Origin: a virus
DNA length: 64,000 bases
IMG/VR virus record: IMGVR_UViG_3300032298_001038
Coordinates: 62,001 to 126,000 of that record
Strand: one strand, 5' to 3'
Shown: in pieces, positions 38,510 through 46,766 of the stretch
How positions within the stretch are numbered: position 1 is the stretch's first letter
How the letters are laid out: each line of letters starts with the position of its first letter
Notes under the pieces: generated by a model
Told to the model about the DNA's origin: nothing
Databases searched by the model: none
Seen by the model: only the letters and a program-made list of their open reading frames with translations
Translations under genes and position numbers: made by a program

Positions 38510-39054
38510 ATCTTTACCTGCTTGAGACTGTTCTTGGCTACCGCAACCGGCAGCACTACCGGGGCTACGCGGGAGAGCGACAAAAGTTTAAATATCGTAT
38601 TCACATCGTTCTTGTTAGGCGGCACATCAGAGTGCATCTGCGATAACACGCGATCGATGGCCAGCATAAAGTCATCACGAGACCGTTCAGAGCCAAAAGA
38701 AAACCGAACTGAAAACTGCGTGACAGTCTTTCCGGCGTGCTCGTCGGCAACGTCTCGTCGTTCCCATGCTTTGCCTGTTTCGTCACGAATGTAAATTACC
38801 GCAAGCCGGCCGTGATTGTCGTATACAACGAGCGTCACAGATTCGTCCGGGTCTTGCGTGAGTGAAAACACATGGGGCATTTTTGTTGCCGGAATAAACG
38901 GCAGTTTCGATAACTTGTCGCCGTCCAACGCAACGCGAAACAACTGTACCGGAAAAGACCGCCGTTTCTTGGGCGGCCCCATTACGGCGAACTCGGCTTC
39001 AATGGCTGGAACGCCGGGTTCGACGACTACGGGTACATTGCGGATTGCAAGCAT
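38506..39054 (-). CDS. Hypothetical protein (182 aa)
   Basis: Start at ATG 39054 (MLAIRNVPVVVEPGVPAIEA), with AAAGGC upstream. The longer frame above is Arg/Ser/Pro-rich and shadows the next gene. Beta-rich N-terminal half (SFPVQLFRVALDGDKLSKLP; VTLVVYDNHGRLAVIYIRDE), helical C-terminus. Unknown. Confidence 0.75.
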   Translation of the reverse strand: MLAIRNVPVVVEPGVPAIEAEFAVMGPPKKRRSFPVQLFRVALDGDKLSKLPFIPATKMPHVFSLTQDPDESVTLVVYDNHGRLAVIYIRDETGKAWERRDVADEHAGKTVTQFSVRFSFGSERSRDDFMLAIDRVLSQMHSDVPPNKNDVNTIFKLLSLSRVAPVVLPVAVAKNSLKQVKI

Positions 39055-39064
39055 TGGTGCCTTT

Positions 39065-39973
39065 CTATCGTGTAATATCGGACTTGCGCTTGGGGGTGGT
39101 CGACTCTTCTTCTTCGTCATCCGCCTCGTCGGCACTGTCCAATTGCGAGATAACTTCCTCGTGAACCTTGTTGCACATGGCAATGTGATCCGCCACCATG
39201 TCCGACATCATGTCAAAGTTCTGCCGCATTTCAGCGAACAGGCCAATGATGATTTCGTCAAGGCGCTCGGGGGACGCGTTTGCCACGTCGTCGTAAATGT
39301 TATCTGTATCTTCCGCCAGCCAGAGTTTTTCGGAACGGGCGATAAACCGCTTCTGGTGGTTAATCAGATCGAGCAGTTGCTGCTTCAGGCCCTTGGGCGC
39401 CTGATGCGTACGGCCGCTGTTCTTCTTCTTGCCGCGAATCTCTTGAAGTTCAAGCGCCAGATTGCGCGCTGTCAGGGCTTCCTCTGCGCACTTACCCTCC
39501 AGCACGTTTCGCTGGTCTTCGTCGGCCACCTGCGACAGCAGTTGGACGTGCGACACCGTCATCCGCCAACGCGGCCGTTCCGGACAACGTAACGCCAGCA
39601 AGCGGGTGATCTCCTGCTCGCTGGGGTACCGCTCGTGAAAATTCACGGCGCCACGCAACTGGTCGGCGGTGTAGACGGGCGCGAAGATTGAAATAATGAG
39701 CGACGCGCCGTCAATGTGCGACGCCCGCTGCTCGTCGGTCAAATACGTTTCGGGGTCGTTCTTGACGTCGGTAATCAGTTTGCCGACCCGCCAAAACGCC
39801 GTCAGGCTCGCAACCTGTACGTCGCCGAAAATCTGATCGATCTCCGCGACGACGTCGCGCAGTTCGTTTGTCAGCGTGTGCTCATTCAGGCGGTCAGCAA
39901 CGTTCTCCGCGCCTTCAGCGCCTTGAACAAAGTCAGCCTGCATAATCGACATCGCATTGGATTTGCGACCCAT
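39065..39973 (-). CDS. DUF1016-N-like helical protein (302 aa)
   Basis: TAFWRVGKLITDVKNDPETY, LRGAVNFHERYPSEQEI, MTVSHVQLLSQVADEDQRNV and EEALTARNLALELQEIRG follow the order of the DUF1016 (YhcG) N-terminal domain: YWxIGxxI, an F-x-x-xYP helix, SHxxxLLxvxDxxxR and WSvRxLexxI. The catalytic C-terminal nuclease domain of YhcG is absent; an acidic tail (DEADDEEEESTTPKRKS) ends the protein. A DNA- or protein-binding role is likely. ATG 39973 has AGGAGG upstream. Confidence 0.6.
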   Translation of the reverse strand: MGRKSNAMSIMQADFVQGAEGAENVADRLNEHTLTNELRDVVAEIDQIFGDVQVASLTAFWRVGKLITDVKNDPETYLTDEQRASHIDGASLIISIFAPVYTADQLRGAVNFHERYPSEQEITRLLALRCPERPRWRMTVSHVQLLSQVADEDQRNVLEGKCAEEALTARNLALELQEIRGKKKNSGRTHQAPKGLKQQLLDLINHQKRFIARSEKLWLAEDTDNIYDDVANASPERLDEIIIGLFAEMRQNFDMMSDMVADHIAMCNKVHEEVISQLDSADEADDEEEESTTPKRKSDITR

Positions 39974-39991
39974 AACTTCCTCCTGTGATGG

Positions 39992-41131
39992 TTAACTGTT
40001 TGGAATCAATAACTTCATGGCAGCGCTCTGTAACGCGTCTCGTGTCGTGTAATACTGGTTGCGGGAATACCGCAGAATTGAACAAAACATGTCGTACAGC
40101 GATCGCGAGTTCATGACTTCACGCGTGTACACGTCAATTGGATTTCGCGGATCAATGTCGGCGCCGACCATAGCCGCGTTTTTGCATATCTGCCGCGCAT
40201 CATCCCGTGTAACTTTGAACCGCCCAAGGTAGTCGATCCAGTTCGCTGTGGCTGCGTCCAGCACGGTTTTTGAATCCGAGAAATTCAACGACGTAGCCAT
40301 CAACCTATTGACGTTTTTGGCTACAACGCCCATGTCAATTTCTCGGGTTACCGTCTTGCTAATCATGATCGCCGCGCGGCCTAGCAGGTCGGCGCCGATG
40401 TGCCGCATATGAAAGCCCTTCCGGCGATGCTCGATTGCCGGCCCGAACTTGGTCATGATGCACAGCGCAGCCCGCATGGCGAAGCCGCTGTCTTCGCGAT
40501 TCGAGAAATACCATCCACCGGCAAAGATGTGCCGCCGGTCGGTATAGATATCATTGCGCTTGCTATTTGTGTCGATGTAGTAAATGCGCAACTCGCGGCC
40601 GACCAACTCAGCCCGGTAAAACTCTGCCGCAGGTTGCTTGGCTTGAATCTCGTCAGCCACCATGTTGAAAAAGACAGCGTTGTCGAGCAGGCGGTGGTCA
40701 AGACCAAGGAAACCTTCGATTGTCTTGGAGTTGTGATCGACGAGCAGCGTACGCTCACGAAGCAGTTCAAAGCGTGACCGCAGCACAGCGTTGTAGATGC
40801 CCACGGCCGTGGCGATGTCGCCGTTGTCGAGGCTAACGCTGTATTTGCCGCGCGTCTCGCCGGCGAGTTCGTTGAACACGCTGTTCAGCCCGGCGGCGAG
40901 GGCGTTCGCCACGGCCGAAAACCCGATCGCGTTGAACCGGTAGTTGTTCTCGGCAATCCGGCCGTCGGCGGCCATGGACAACTGCGCCTCGTCGACAATC
41001 GGGATCGACTCGGTGTCGGCGCTGCGCTTGGCGAGGAAGTCGCGGCAATCGGCGAACTGCGCTGCGTTAAACGCCAGCGCGGGTACAGGCGCAAACACGC
41101 TGCGCGACTGCTGTGCCGACGGCCTAACCAC
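39992..41131 (-). CDS. DUF932-like phage protein (379 aa)
   Basis: GTG start at 41131 with GGAGG upstream. The middle (FYRAELVGRELRIYYIDTNS ... GWYFSNREDSGFAMRAALCI) and KGFHMRHIGADLLGRA resemble, loosely, the phage/plasmid DUF932 layout: a beta core with NSExGxxAxxxxxxL followed by a Cys/His-type turn. Length is right. The match is by pattern only. It sits beside the DUF1016-like gene. Confidence 0.5.
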   Translation of the reverse strand: MVRPSAQQSRSVFAPVPALAFNAAQFADCRDFLAKRSADTESIPIVDEAQLSMAADGRIAENNYRFNAIGFSAVANALAAGLNSVFNELAGETRGKYSVSLDNGDIATAVGIYNAVLRSRFELLRERTLLVDHNSKTIEGFLGLDHRLLDNAVFFNMVADEIQAKQPAAEFYRAELVGRELRIYYIDTNSKRNDIYTDRRHIFAGGWYFSNREDSGFAMRAALCIMTKFGPAIEHRRKGFHMRHIGADLLGRAAIMISKTVTREIDMGVVAKNVNRLMATSLNFSDSKTVLDAATANWIDYLGRFKVTRDDARQICKNAAMVGADIDPRNPIDVYTREVMNSRSLYDMFCSILRYSRNQYYTTRDALQSAAMKLLIPNS

Positions 41132-41143
41132 GACGCGAGCCTC

Positions 41144-41740
41144 CTACTCTTCGAACCAGTCGCCGCCTATGCCCCCGAAGAAGGCCGCAGACGGCTCAAC
41201 ATGGATCACGCCGCCTTCCGGCGCGCCGAACGTCCAGCGTACGCATGGGACGTCGGTGGCTGGCCGTACGGGAAGGTCCATATTATGCGCCACGAAGAAC
41301 TTTCTGACAACCGGAAAAACGAACACAAATGGGCGGTCTAGGCTGACTGCAAAACCATGCAGGGCTTTTGACAACGTGCGCATCAAGATGTTGTTTTTTG
41401 TAGATAACAAATCGCTAATCGTTAACTGATACAGCGACAGGCTGGCTTTATTTCCAGCGTCGTCGCGCCGATAACCGCAATAACCGATTCGCTTGCCGCA
41501 CAGCGTCGCGGGGAACTGGGGGAACGCTGAGTTGAACCACGCGCAACTCATCTCGTGCGTCCCGGTCGCGTCTCGGCATAGGTTGACGAGCCGGCCCCAA
41601 CTTCTGGGTTTGACGCCGCACTCGTTGAATACGCGGCGGACGATGCGGCTCTCGTACGATAACTGCCGCTGAAACCCATCGGTCTGCGCCCGCGAGTTTT
41701 CGTCAAACAAATTGTTAAAGAACTGATCGCGATCCATCAC
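41144..41740 (-). CDS. Hypothetical protein (198 aa)
   Basis: ATG at 41740 (MMDRDQFFNNLFDENSRAQT) overlaps the upstream stop by 4 nt. Mixed alpha/beta with MSCAWFNSAFPQFPATLCGK and a hydrophobic FAVSLDRPFVFVFPVVRKFF segment near 130-149. Function unknown. Confidence 0.75.
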   Translation of the reverse strand: MMDRDQFFNNLFDENSRAQTDGFQRQLSYESRIVRRVFNECGVKPRSWGRLVNLCRDATGTHEMSCAWFNSAFPQFPATLCGKRIGYCGYRRDDAGNKASLSLYQLTISDLLSTKNNILMRTLSKALHGFAVSLDRPFVFVFPVVRKFFVAHNMDLPVRPATDVPCVRWTFGAPEGGVIHVEPSAAFFGGIGGDWFEE

Positions 41741-42186
41741 GCACGTTTATTTTTCTTGATGTGTTTTTTGATTGCCTTGACAGCCTTGGTCAACTCGAAC
41801 AGCCGCTCGTCATCGTCGAATATCCCGTCACCTTTGGTTTCAGACTCGTAGACAGTTTCGCCGCCGCAGTCCGGAACATCGGCCCGGAAATAGCCATGCC
41901 GCAACCGCAGATAACCAACCTGATCATTATTTTTATCAAACACGTCGTACTGCTCCGGGCAGGCACTGCACGTGCAGACAAGCCGCAACCCGTCAATGTC
42001 GATGTCTGCCATGTTGTATCTCGTGGTTTGCCACAACTCCAGTTCAGCCCGTAGGCCCGCAATCACTTCGCGTAATTGACGAATTTCGGCGGCTGCTGCG
42101 CGAAGCAGTTCAGATCGGTCTAGTGCGCGACACTGAGTAACCGACGCCTCTAATTGCACTATGATGTCAATACCGCGGGAAGACAT
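41737..42186 (-). CDS. Hypothetical protein, coiled coil plus beta domain (149 aa)
   Basis: An N-terminal coiled coil (LLRAAAAEIRQLREVIAGLR, about 27-46) is joined to a domain beginning near MADIDIDGLRLVCTCSACPE. I remember that domain alone in other phages (CxCxAcPEQYDVxxxxxxQvgYLRLRhG...), so this looks like a fusion. The C-terminus is Lys-rich (AIKKHIKKNKRA). Confidence 0.75.
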   Translation of the reverse strand: MSSRGIDIIVQLEASVTQCRALDRSELLRAAAAEIRQLREVIAGLRAELELWQTTRYNMADIDIDGLRLVCTCSACPEQYDVFDKNNDQVGYLRLRHGYFRADVPDCGGETVYESETKGDGIFDDDERLFELTKAVKAIKKHIKKNKRA

Positions 42187-42692
42187 TTTGTCACTTTTTG
42201 CGTCGGCGGGTTGAGTTTATCTATTGAAAACAACCGAGTTAAACGTTTTTTATCGTAATCGGCGTACACCCCGTCGCGCCACCCGATTTCTTGATGTACC
42301 CAGCCAAGAATCTCGACCTGCCTAAACTCGCGTGGCCTCGGAAACGCGGCCCACACGATTAAGTCAGAAATAGAATTTTGATGATAGCGAATCGGCACGC
42401 CTTCGCTCACACGAATTCTTCGGACTTCAGTGTTGTTTCCAACGTCAGGATACATGTCGTATTTGTAGTGCTCTGACGCGTGCCAGACGTGGCCGTGCCA
42501 ATACCTGTTTAAATATTTAGCAACAGCAAGTTCACTAATTGCTGCGGCGACACTCGCAGTTCGGTCGTCTTCTAACCGCGTCGGGTCTTGGTACCACGGC
42601 GCGTCTTCTCGTCCCCAGTTCGCCGTGTACCGCCGAATGCCTACGTCTGACGCGCGCTCATATTCCCATGTTTCTAAATCAATAACAATCAC
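42159..42692 (-). CDS. Possible PD-(D/E)XK-like nuclease (177 aa)
   Basis: AAISELAVAKYLNRYWHGHV resembles the helix that precedes the nuclease core. YKYDMYPDVGNNTEVRRIR gives an Asp and then Glu-x-Arg where the family has D...ExK, and a DLIVWAAFPRPREFRQVEIL beta-hairpin and GWVHQEIGW follow. The nuclease reading is by pattern, and Lys is replaced by Arg. It lies directly downstream of the RecA-like gene, which fits recombination. Confidence 0.5.
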   Translation of the reverse strand: MIVIDLETWEYERASDVGIRRYTANWGREDAPWYQDPTRLEDDRTASVAAAISELAVAKYLNRYWHGHVWHASEHYKYDMYPDVGNNTEVRRIRVSEGVPIRYHQNSISDLIVWAAFPRPREFRQVEILGWVHQEIGWRDGVYADYDKKRLTRLFSIDKLNPPTQKVTKCLPAVLTS

Positions 42693-42716
42693 TGACGAAT
42701 CCTTTCGTAAATAACG

Positions 42717-44093
42717 TCAGTCTACCTGCCCAAGCGGATCGAAATCTTCTGGGATGATGCTGTCGCCCGACATGCTGGCCGCAGCCATCAACTCGGGCAC
42801 GTCTGTCATCTGCTGCGTCTTCAACTGCTCCATAACTTGAGCGCGATACTTTTTAGCCGGGTCACAAATAACGTACTCGTTGACGCCGAGCAATCCGTGG
42901 AGAACACCGAGCACCTTTTTGTTTTCTTCGAGCGCCACTGAGGCTTCAACTTCGGAGAGCGCACTCTGCTTCGAGATACCGAGAGCCGTGGAATAGACGA
43001 GCGGCGTGTCTGCATTTTTAGTGCCGTGTTTATACTCCAAGTCACAAACCTGTCGTACCAACGCTGGCAGTTTCGGATCAATGCCCGGCTGCGGCTTCTT
43101 GTCGGCCGCCTGCAAGTCCATGAGCAGGCGGATAGACGCCGTATGCCAGTCCCAGTAGTGATACTGCTGATTTCTGTAGTTTTCATTTCCTTCAGCGTCC
43201 TTTGCTGAAATGATGTCGTTGTACCACATAAGATTGACAACCAGTTTGCGGCCCGGCGCGCCAAGGTTGTTCTTGGTCGCGATAAGCCGTACTGCCTGTC
43301 CTTCGGCACGGCCAGCCACGATGTTGTTACGCGACGCCTTTTGCATGTCGATGATGAGCGTCGGATAGTAATCGAGGCTGGCGCCGCCCGGAGCGTACTT
43401 CTTCGGCGGACCGAAGCCCATGCTGTTGATTTCTTCTTTGAGATGATTTGTCGCAATAAGTGCGATTGGGTAGTGCCGAAGAGTGGGCACTAACGCCGTG
43501 CGCATAAAATCCGACAAGTTGCGCGCCAAATACGGATGGCCCGCGGCTGCATGACCCTCTTCCGCCACCTTTTCAACGCGACGATCTACCTCGACAGCAG
43601 AGATAGAGTCGACGCCGATACAAATAGGAATAACCCGGTCCGGGGCGTTGGCCGCGTCAATCTGCGAGTGAATAGCCTTGCAGAAACCCATGTACTTGCT
43701 CTGCCACTCTTCCACGCTGGCCGCAGTCGTGACCTTGGTGCGGGCGATGTGCTGCGGGTTATGCCCCAGCATGCCCGCCAGCATTGTCGGGCTGCCCTTG
43801 TTCTCGGTGTCGATAAGAATGGCACCGCCACCGTAAACGTGGAACCACCGCATGATTTCCAACAGCAACGCCGACTTGCCGGCGCTGAACTCGCCACGGA
43901 GTTGCGTAAACCGCGACAACGGAAAGATATTGGCTTGCAGCAAATAACGCGCGGCTAAAGTCGGCAACGGCAACCCGATGAGCGGGTCGTTGTCCTCGGC
44001 GTTCGCTTTGAGGACTTCGGTGATTACAGGGTGCTCGCCGTTAACGTCGAACACGCTGACATCATTATCTTCGTTCTTTTTCTTACGACCCAT
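42717..44093 (-). CDS. RecA-like recombinase (458 aa)
   Basis: Strand-exchange ATPase. The Walker A motif is GEFSAGKS at 67-74, followed by an ILIDTENKGS segment (catalytic Glu region), CIGVDSISAVEVD (Walker B) near 159-171 and IALIATNHLKEEIN near 210-223. It lacks the classical RecA C-terminal domain but has a 150-residue extension ending SMSGDSIIPEDFDPLGQVD. It is bounded by the terminator at 44112-44150 and followed by the nuclease-like gene. It acts with SbcC/SbcD-like and RuvC-like proteins of the window. Confidence 0.88.
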   Translation of the reverse strand: MGRKKKNEDNDVSVFDVNGEHPVITEVLKANAEDNDPLIGLPLPTLAARYLLQANIFPLSRFTQLRGEFSAGKSALLLEIMRWFHVYGGGAILIDTENKGSPTMLAGMLGHNPQHIARTKVTTAASVEEWQSKYMGFCKAIHSQIDAANAPDRVIPICIGVDSISAVEVDRRVEKVAEEGHAAAGHPYLARNLSDFMRTALVPTLRHYPIALIATNHLKEEINSMGFGPPKKYAPGGASLDYYPTLIIDMQKASRNNIVAGRAEGQAVRLIATKNNLGAPGRKLVVNLMWYNDIISAKDAEGNENYRNQQYHYWDWHTASIRLLMDLQAADKKPQPGIDPKLPALVRQVCDLEYKHGTKNADTPLVYSTALGISKQSALSEVEASVALEENKKVLGVLHGLLGVNEYVICDPAKKYRAQVMEQLKTQQMTDVPELMAAASMSGDSIIPEDFDPLGQVD

Positions 44094-44111
44094 GTGTTCT
44101 TCCTATAGTTA

Positions 44112-44150
44112 AAATGCCCGGGCGGTAGCAACATTACTGCCGCCCGGGCT
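44112..44150 (-). terminator. Terminator hairpin upstream of the recombinase gene
   Basis: Minus-strand stem GCCCGGGCGGCAG/CTACCGCCCGGGC (44149-44137 with 44128-44116, one wobble pair) followed by ATTTTAA. It separates the ParB-like and RecA-like transcripts. Confidence 0.7.
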
Positions 44151-44156
44151 AATTGA

Positions 44157-45158
44157 TCAGCGAATAATACGACTACGGCCGCGGCCTGCACCAGTACGCT
44201 TCGACTTTTCGGCAAGCAGGTATTGCCTCAAATCCACGGACATGATTCGCTGCATGTTCACTTTCGGCTCGTAATCCGGCTGTTCAAACCGGCCGAGCAT
44301 GTAAGTGTCGAGTGCGCCCAGAATCTGCGCCACGCACTCAAGATGCTCCTCGCGAGCCGTGCCGCGGCGCTCGGCGAGCATCTTTTCAACAGCAAAAACG
44401 GGGTCCATCTTGCGGCCGCGCTTTACGCCGGCCTTTTTGCAAACTCGCTCGAAGAACGGGACTATTTTGTCGCCGTGCTTCATGTGTGCGAGCACGAACG
44501 CCGCAATCATCGGCGATTTAATAGTGCCGCAGCGGTACGCAAAATCGTCGAGCGCGGCCAGTTGTTCCTTGAACGCACTGATGTGGTCATACACGGTCGC
44601 CTTTGAGGTGGCAACGTGTGTTGTAGTGCTGGTTGCAGCATTGAATATTTCAAACGCGTAACCGAGCGGTGTGGCGATGCCGGTGCTGCTTTGAAACAAA
44701 GCAGAATTTGTCGGAACACGGTGGTGCTTGAGCGCGCCGTGTACGTTATCCGACGCGTTCTTTTTGGCCTCAAGACTATCATAATAGCGGAAGTGTTTTT
44801 CCGCTTCGGCATCGTTGCGAACGGGCACAATAAAGACCTGCACACGCCGCGGGATAAAGTCACTCAGACCGTTCTCCCAAACATGTGACCGGCCGTGGCC
44901 GTCTAATTTGCACCGGCGGCCGTCGGGATACTCGGCCATGTGGACACGAGCGTGCGAATCATTGAACGTACGCAAGTGATCGGTACGGCGGCGCGTCGCT
45001 CGATTTGATTTTTGAATTGGATTTGGCGGAACCTTGATCCAGTCCGCAGCCGACATGTAAACACTCTTAAGACCCGTGACGTCAATCATCTTGGGCTTAA
45101 GTTTTAAATTCTTCGCACTCTTGACCGTCTTGGTCGCAGAGGAGCGGGACTTGGCCAT
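44157..45158 (-). CDS. ParB/sulfiredoxin-like protein (333 aa)
   Basis: ATG 45158 (MAKSRSSATKTVKSAKNLKL) after AAGGAT. The N-terminus is basic. ADWIKVPPNPIQKSNRATRR then YPDGRRCKLDGHGRSHVWEN matches the ParB-type fold, where a proline strand is followed by DGxxRLxDGHTRxxAW. RVQVFIVPVRNDAEAEKHFR and DNVHGAL follow, as in phage relatives. The C-terminal half is helical with a CKKAGVKRGRKMD loop. Possibly DNA-binding; it lies between the polymerase region and RecA. Confidence 0.7.
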   Translation of the reverse strand: MAKSRSSATKTVKSAKNLKLKPKMIDVTGLKSVYMSAADWIKVPPNPIQKSNRATRRRTDHLRTFNDSHARVHMAEYPDGRRCKLDGHGRSHVWENGLSDFIPRRVQVFIVPVRNDAEAEKHFRYYDSLEAKKNASDNVHGALKHHRVPTNSALFQSSTGIATPLGYAFEIFNAATSTTTHVATSKATVYDHISAFKEQLAALDDFAYRCGTIKSPMIAAFVLAHMKHGDKIVPFFERVCKKAGVKRGRKMDPVFAVEKMLAERRGTAREEHLECVAQILGALDTYMLGRFEQPDYEPKVNMQRIMSVDLRQYLLAEKSKRTGAGRGRSRIIR

Positions 45159-45201
45159 AACGCTGCAATCCTTTATGAAGGGGGGTAAGAACAACCGAAT
45201 A

Positions 45202-45252
45202 ACCGTCACGAGGCCGGGGCGAAAAGCGCGCGCTGCCCTCGGCCCCGTGACG
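45202..45252 (-). other. GC-rich hairpin in the gap after gene 45263-46642
   Basis: CCGTCACG pairs with CGTGACGG, extended by GGCC pairs, around a G/C-rich loop. No T tract follows on the minus strand, so it is not a canonical terminator; it may be an RNA-processing or stability element. Confidence 0.45.
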
Positions 45253-45262
45253 GCAAAAGAAA

Positions 45263-46642
45263 CTACTTCTTCAACTTGGCCGCTTTAGCGCGAGCACGCG
45301 CAAGAATGTCAGCGGGCTTCAACTTGTCACCCGCCGGCTCCTGCGCGGGAGCCTCGGCTGGGGCGCCAGAAAACAGATCACCGACACCGGCGGCCTCTTC
45401 TGGACTGATCTCGCCCGTGGGCGACTCAGCCTCCCACGGAGCCACAGGCGCCGCCGCCTTGGGCGCCGGCGGCGTCACGGGCTTCGGAGCCGCTGGGCGC
45501 TGCTGGAAAGCCTGTACGGCCTCGTCGTTCTCGTCGTCAATAAACTCGGACGCCGAAGCGGCCGGCGCAGAAGACGAAGAACTACGACCAAGCGTCCGCA
45601 AATACTGCGGATACTCACGCCACGCGAACTCAAGCGCCTCGCGCGGGAAAGCCCCGGCCAACTTTTCAGCCTGCTCTTCGTACGACAGCACGTTGAGCAT
45701 CTGGTCCCACGACTGACCTTCCTCCGCAATACGATCCGCATACGGCTCCAGCGAAATCTGCTGGCCGTTATACGTGTCGTGCACAATCGCGAAGTGGGTG
45801 AAGGCGCTGCGCCGGTCAGGCGGCGGGTAGCCGACGATGTACTGCGAGTCCTTCGGGCCACGAGCGTACTTCGGGCAGAAGAACGTCTCGGGGCCGTCGG
45901 CGCCGATGCCCATCACTTTCTGCTCCTTGCTCTGATAAGCCTCGGGCAGGATGGTGAGCAACTTAGCCGAATCGAACGACAGCATATCGCCGGTCAGGTA
46001 CTCGTTAGTATCCGGGTCACGAACCTTCAGAATCGAGAACAGCGACTGGAGCGCGCTGAACTTGAGGCCGATTACGCGAGCGTTCTTCTTCGGATCATCG
46101 AGGAATTGGCTCAACACAATCTGCCCGCGGTCGTCAGTGCCGACGATACTGGCCGAAACAAACAGAATCTTCTCAGGCTTGGTCAACGAGCCGATGTGCG
46201 ACTTCATGACCTTCGGCTTCTGAAGCAGTTCGCTGTAGAGCCGGCCGATACCCGGGGTCTCCTTGTTCTTCCACGCGACGTTGTACAACAAGTTGTACGG
46301 ATTCTCGCGCAGGTCCATTTCTGGCGACCCGTCCGTCAGAATTACGCACACGCCGGGATTACCGACCCAGTGCGCAACGGTCCGCAAACGGCACCAGTCA
46401 CCGATAGCAACGTCGTCAGCGCCCTCTCGGAAGTTGACAAACTGGCGCTGGCCGTTGCCCTCTTCGTACATGGGCATCAGCCGCAGGCACAAGCCGTTGG
46501 CCATGAGTTCGTTACCCGCAGCGATTAGAACATTTTTGCCGTACGTGTACGGGCTGTTCTTGCGGGGACCGTTGTCAAGATTGTGCTGCCGGCGGAACTC
46601 GGGGTCGATGGCAGCAAGATTTTCAGAATCATAACGGGGCAT
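45263..46642 (-). CDS. Replication-module protein, possible ssDNA-binding protein (459 aa)
   Basis: The N-terminal 300 residues form an alpha/beta domain (MPRYDSENLAAIDPEFRRQH, then VCVILTDGSPEMDLRENPYN and MKSHIGSLTKPEKILFVSAS). An FIDDENDEAVQAFQQRPAAP linker, rich in Ala/Pro, spans about 360-440. The last 20 residues are basic (ADILARARAKAAKLKK). A globular domain with a long disordered tail between primase/polymerase and RecA is the layout of several phage ssDNA-binding proteins, but no OB-fold motif is visible. Preceded by a candidate promoter at 46734-46761. Confidence 0.75.
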   Translation of the reverse strand: MPRYDSENLAAIDPEFRRQHNLDNGPRKNSPYTYGKNVLIAAGNELMANGLCLRLMPMYEEGNGQRQFVNFREGADDVAIGDWCRLRTVAHWVGNPGVCVILTDGSPEMDLRENPYNLLYNVAWKNKETPGIGRLYSELLQKPKVMKSHIGSLTKPEKILFVSASIVGTDDRGQIVLSQFLDDPKKNARVIGLKFSALQSLFSILKVRDPDTNEYLTGDMLSFDSAKLLTILPEAYQSKEQKVMGIGADGPETFFCPKYARGPKDSQYIVGYPPPDRRSAFTHFAIVHDTYNGQQISLEPYADRIAEEGQSWDQMLNVLSYEEQAEKLAGAFPREALEFAWREYPQYLRTLGRSSSSSAPAASASEFIDDENDEAVQAFQQRPAAPKPVTPPAPKAAAPVAPWEAESPTGEISPEEAAGVGDLFSGAPAEAPAQEPAGDKLKPADILARARAKAAKLKK

Positions 46643-46733
46643 TTTAAGCCTCTTTCTTTGTTGTGCTAGGTATCGTACCCAGCGTTGTTAATAAAGTACG
46701 GGATGCTGATTAGGCTCCCGCGTTGTTGCTTGC

Positions 46734-46761
46734 AGTGTAGCAGACCGCGCGGAAGAATCAA
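46734..46761 (-). promoter_or_regulatory. Candidate sigma70-like promoter
   Basis: In the 124-bp gap after the polymerase gene, minus-strand TTGATT (46761-46756), 16-nt spacer, TACACT (46739-46734). Four of six bases match in each box. It would express the 459-aa gene independently of the polymerase. Confidence 0.4.
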
Positions 46762-46766
46762 GCCCC

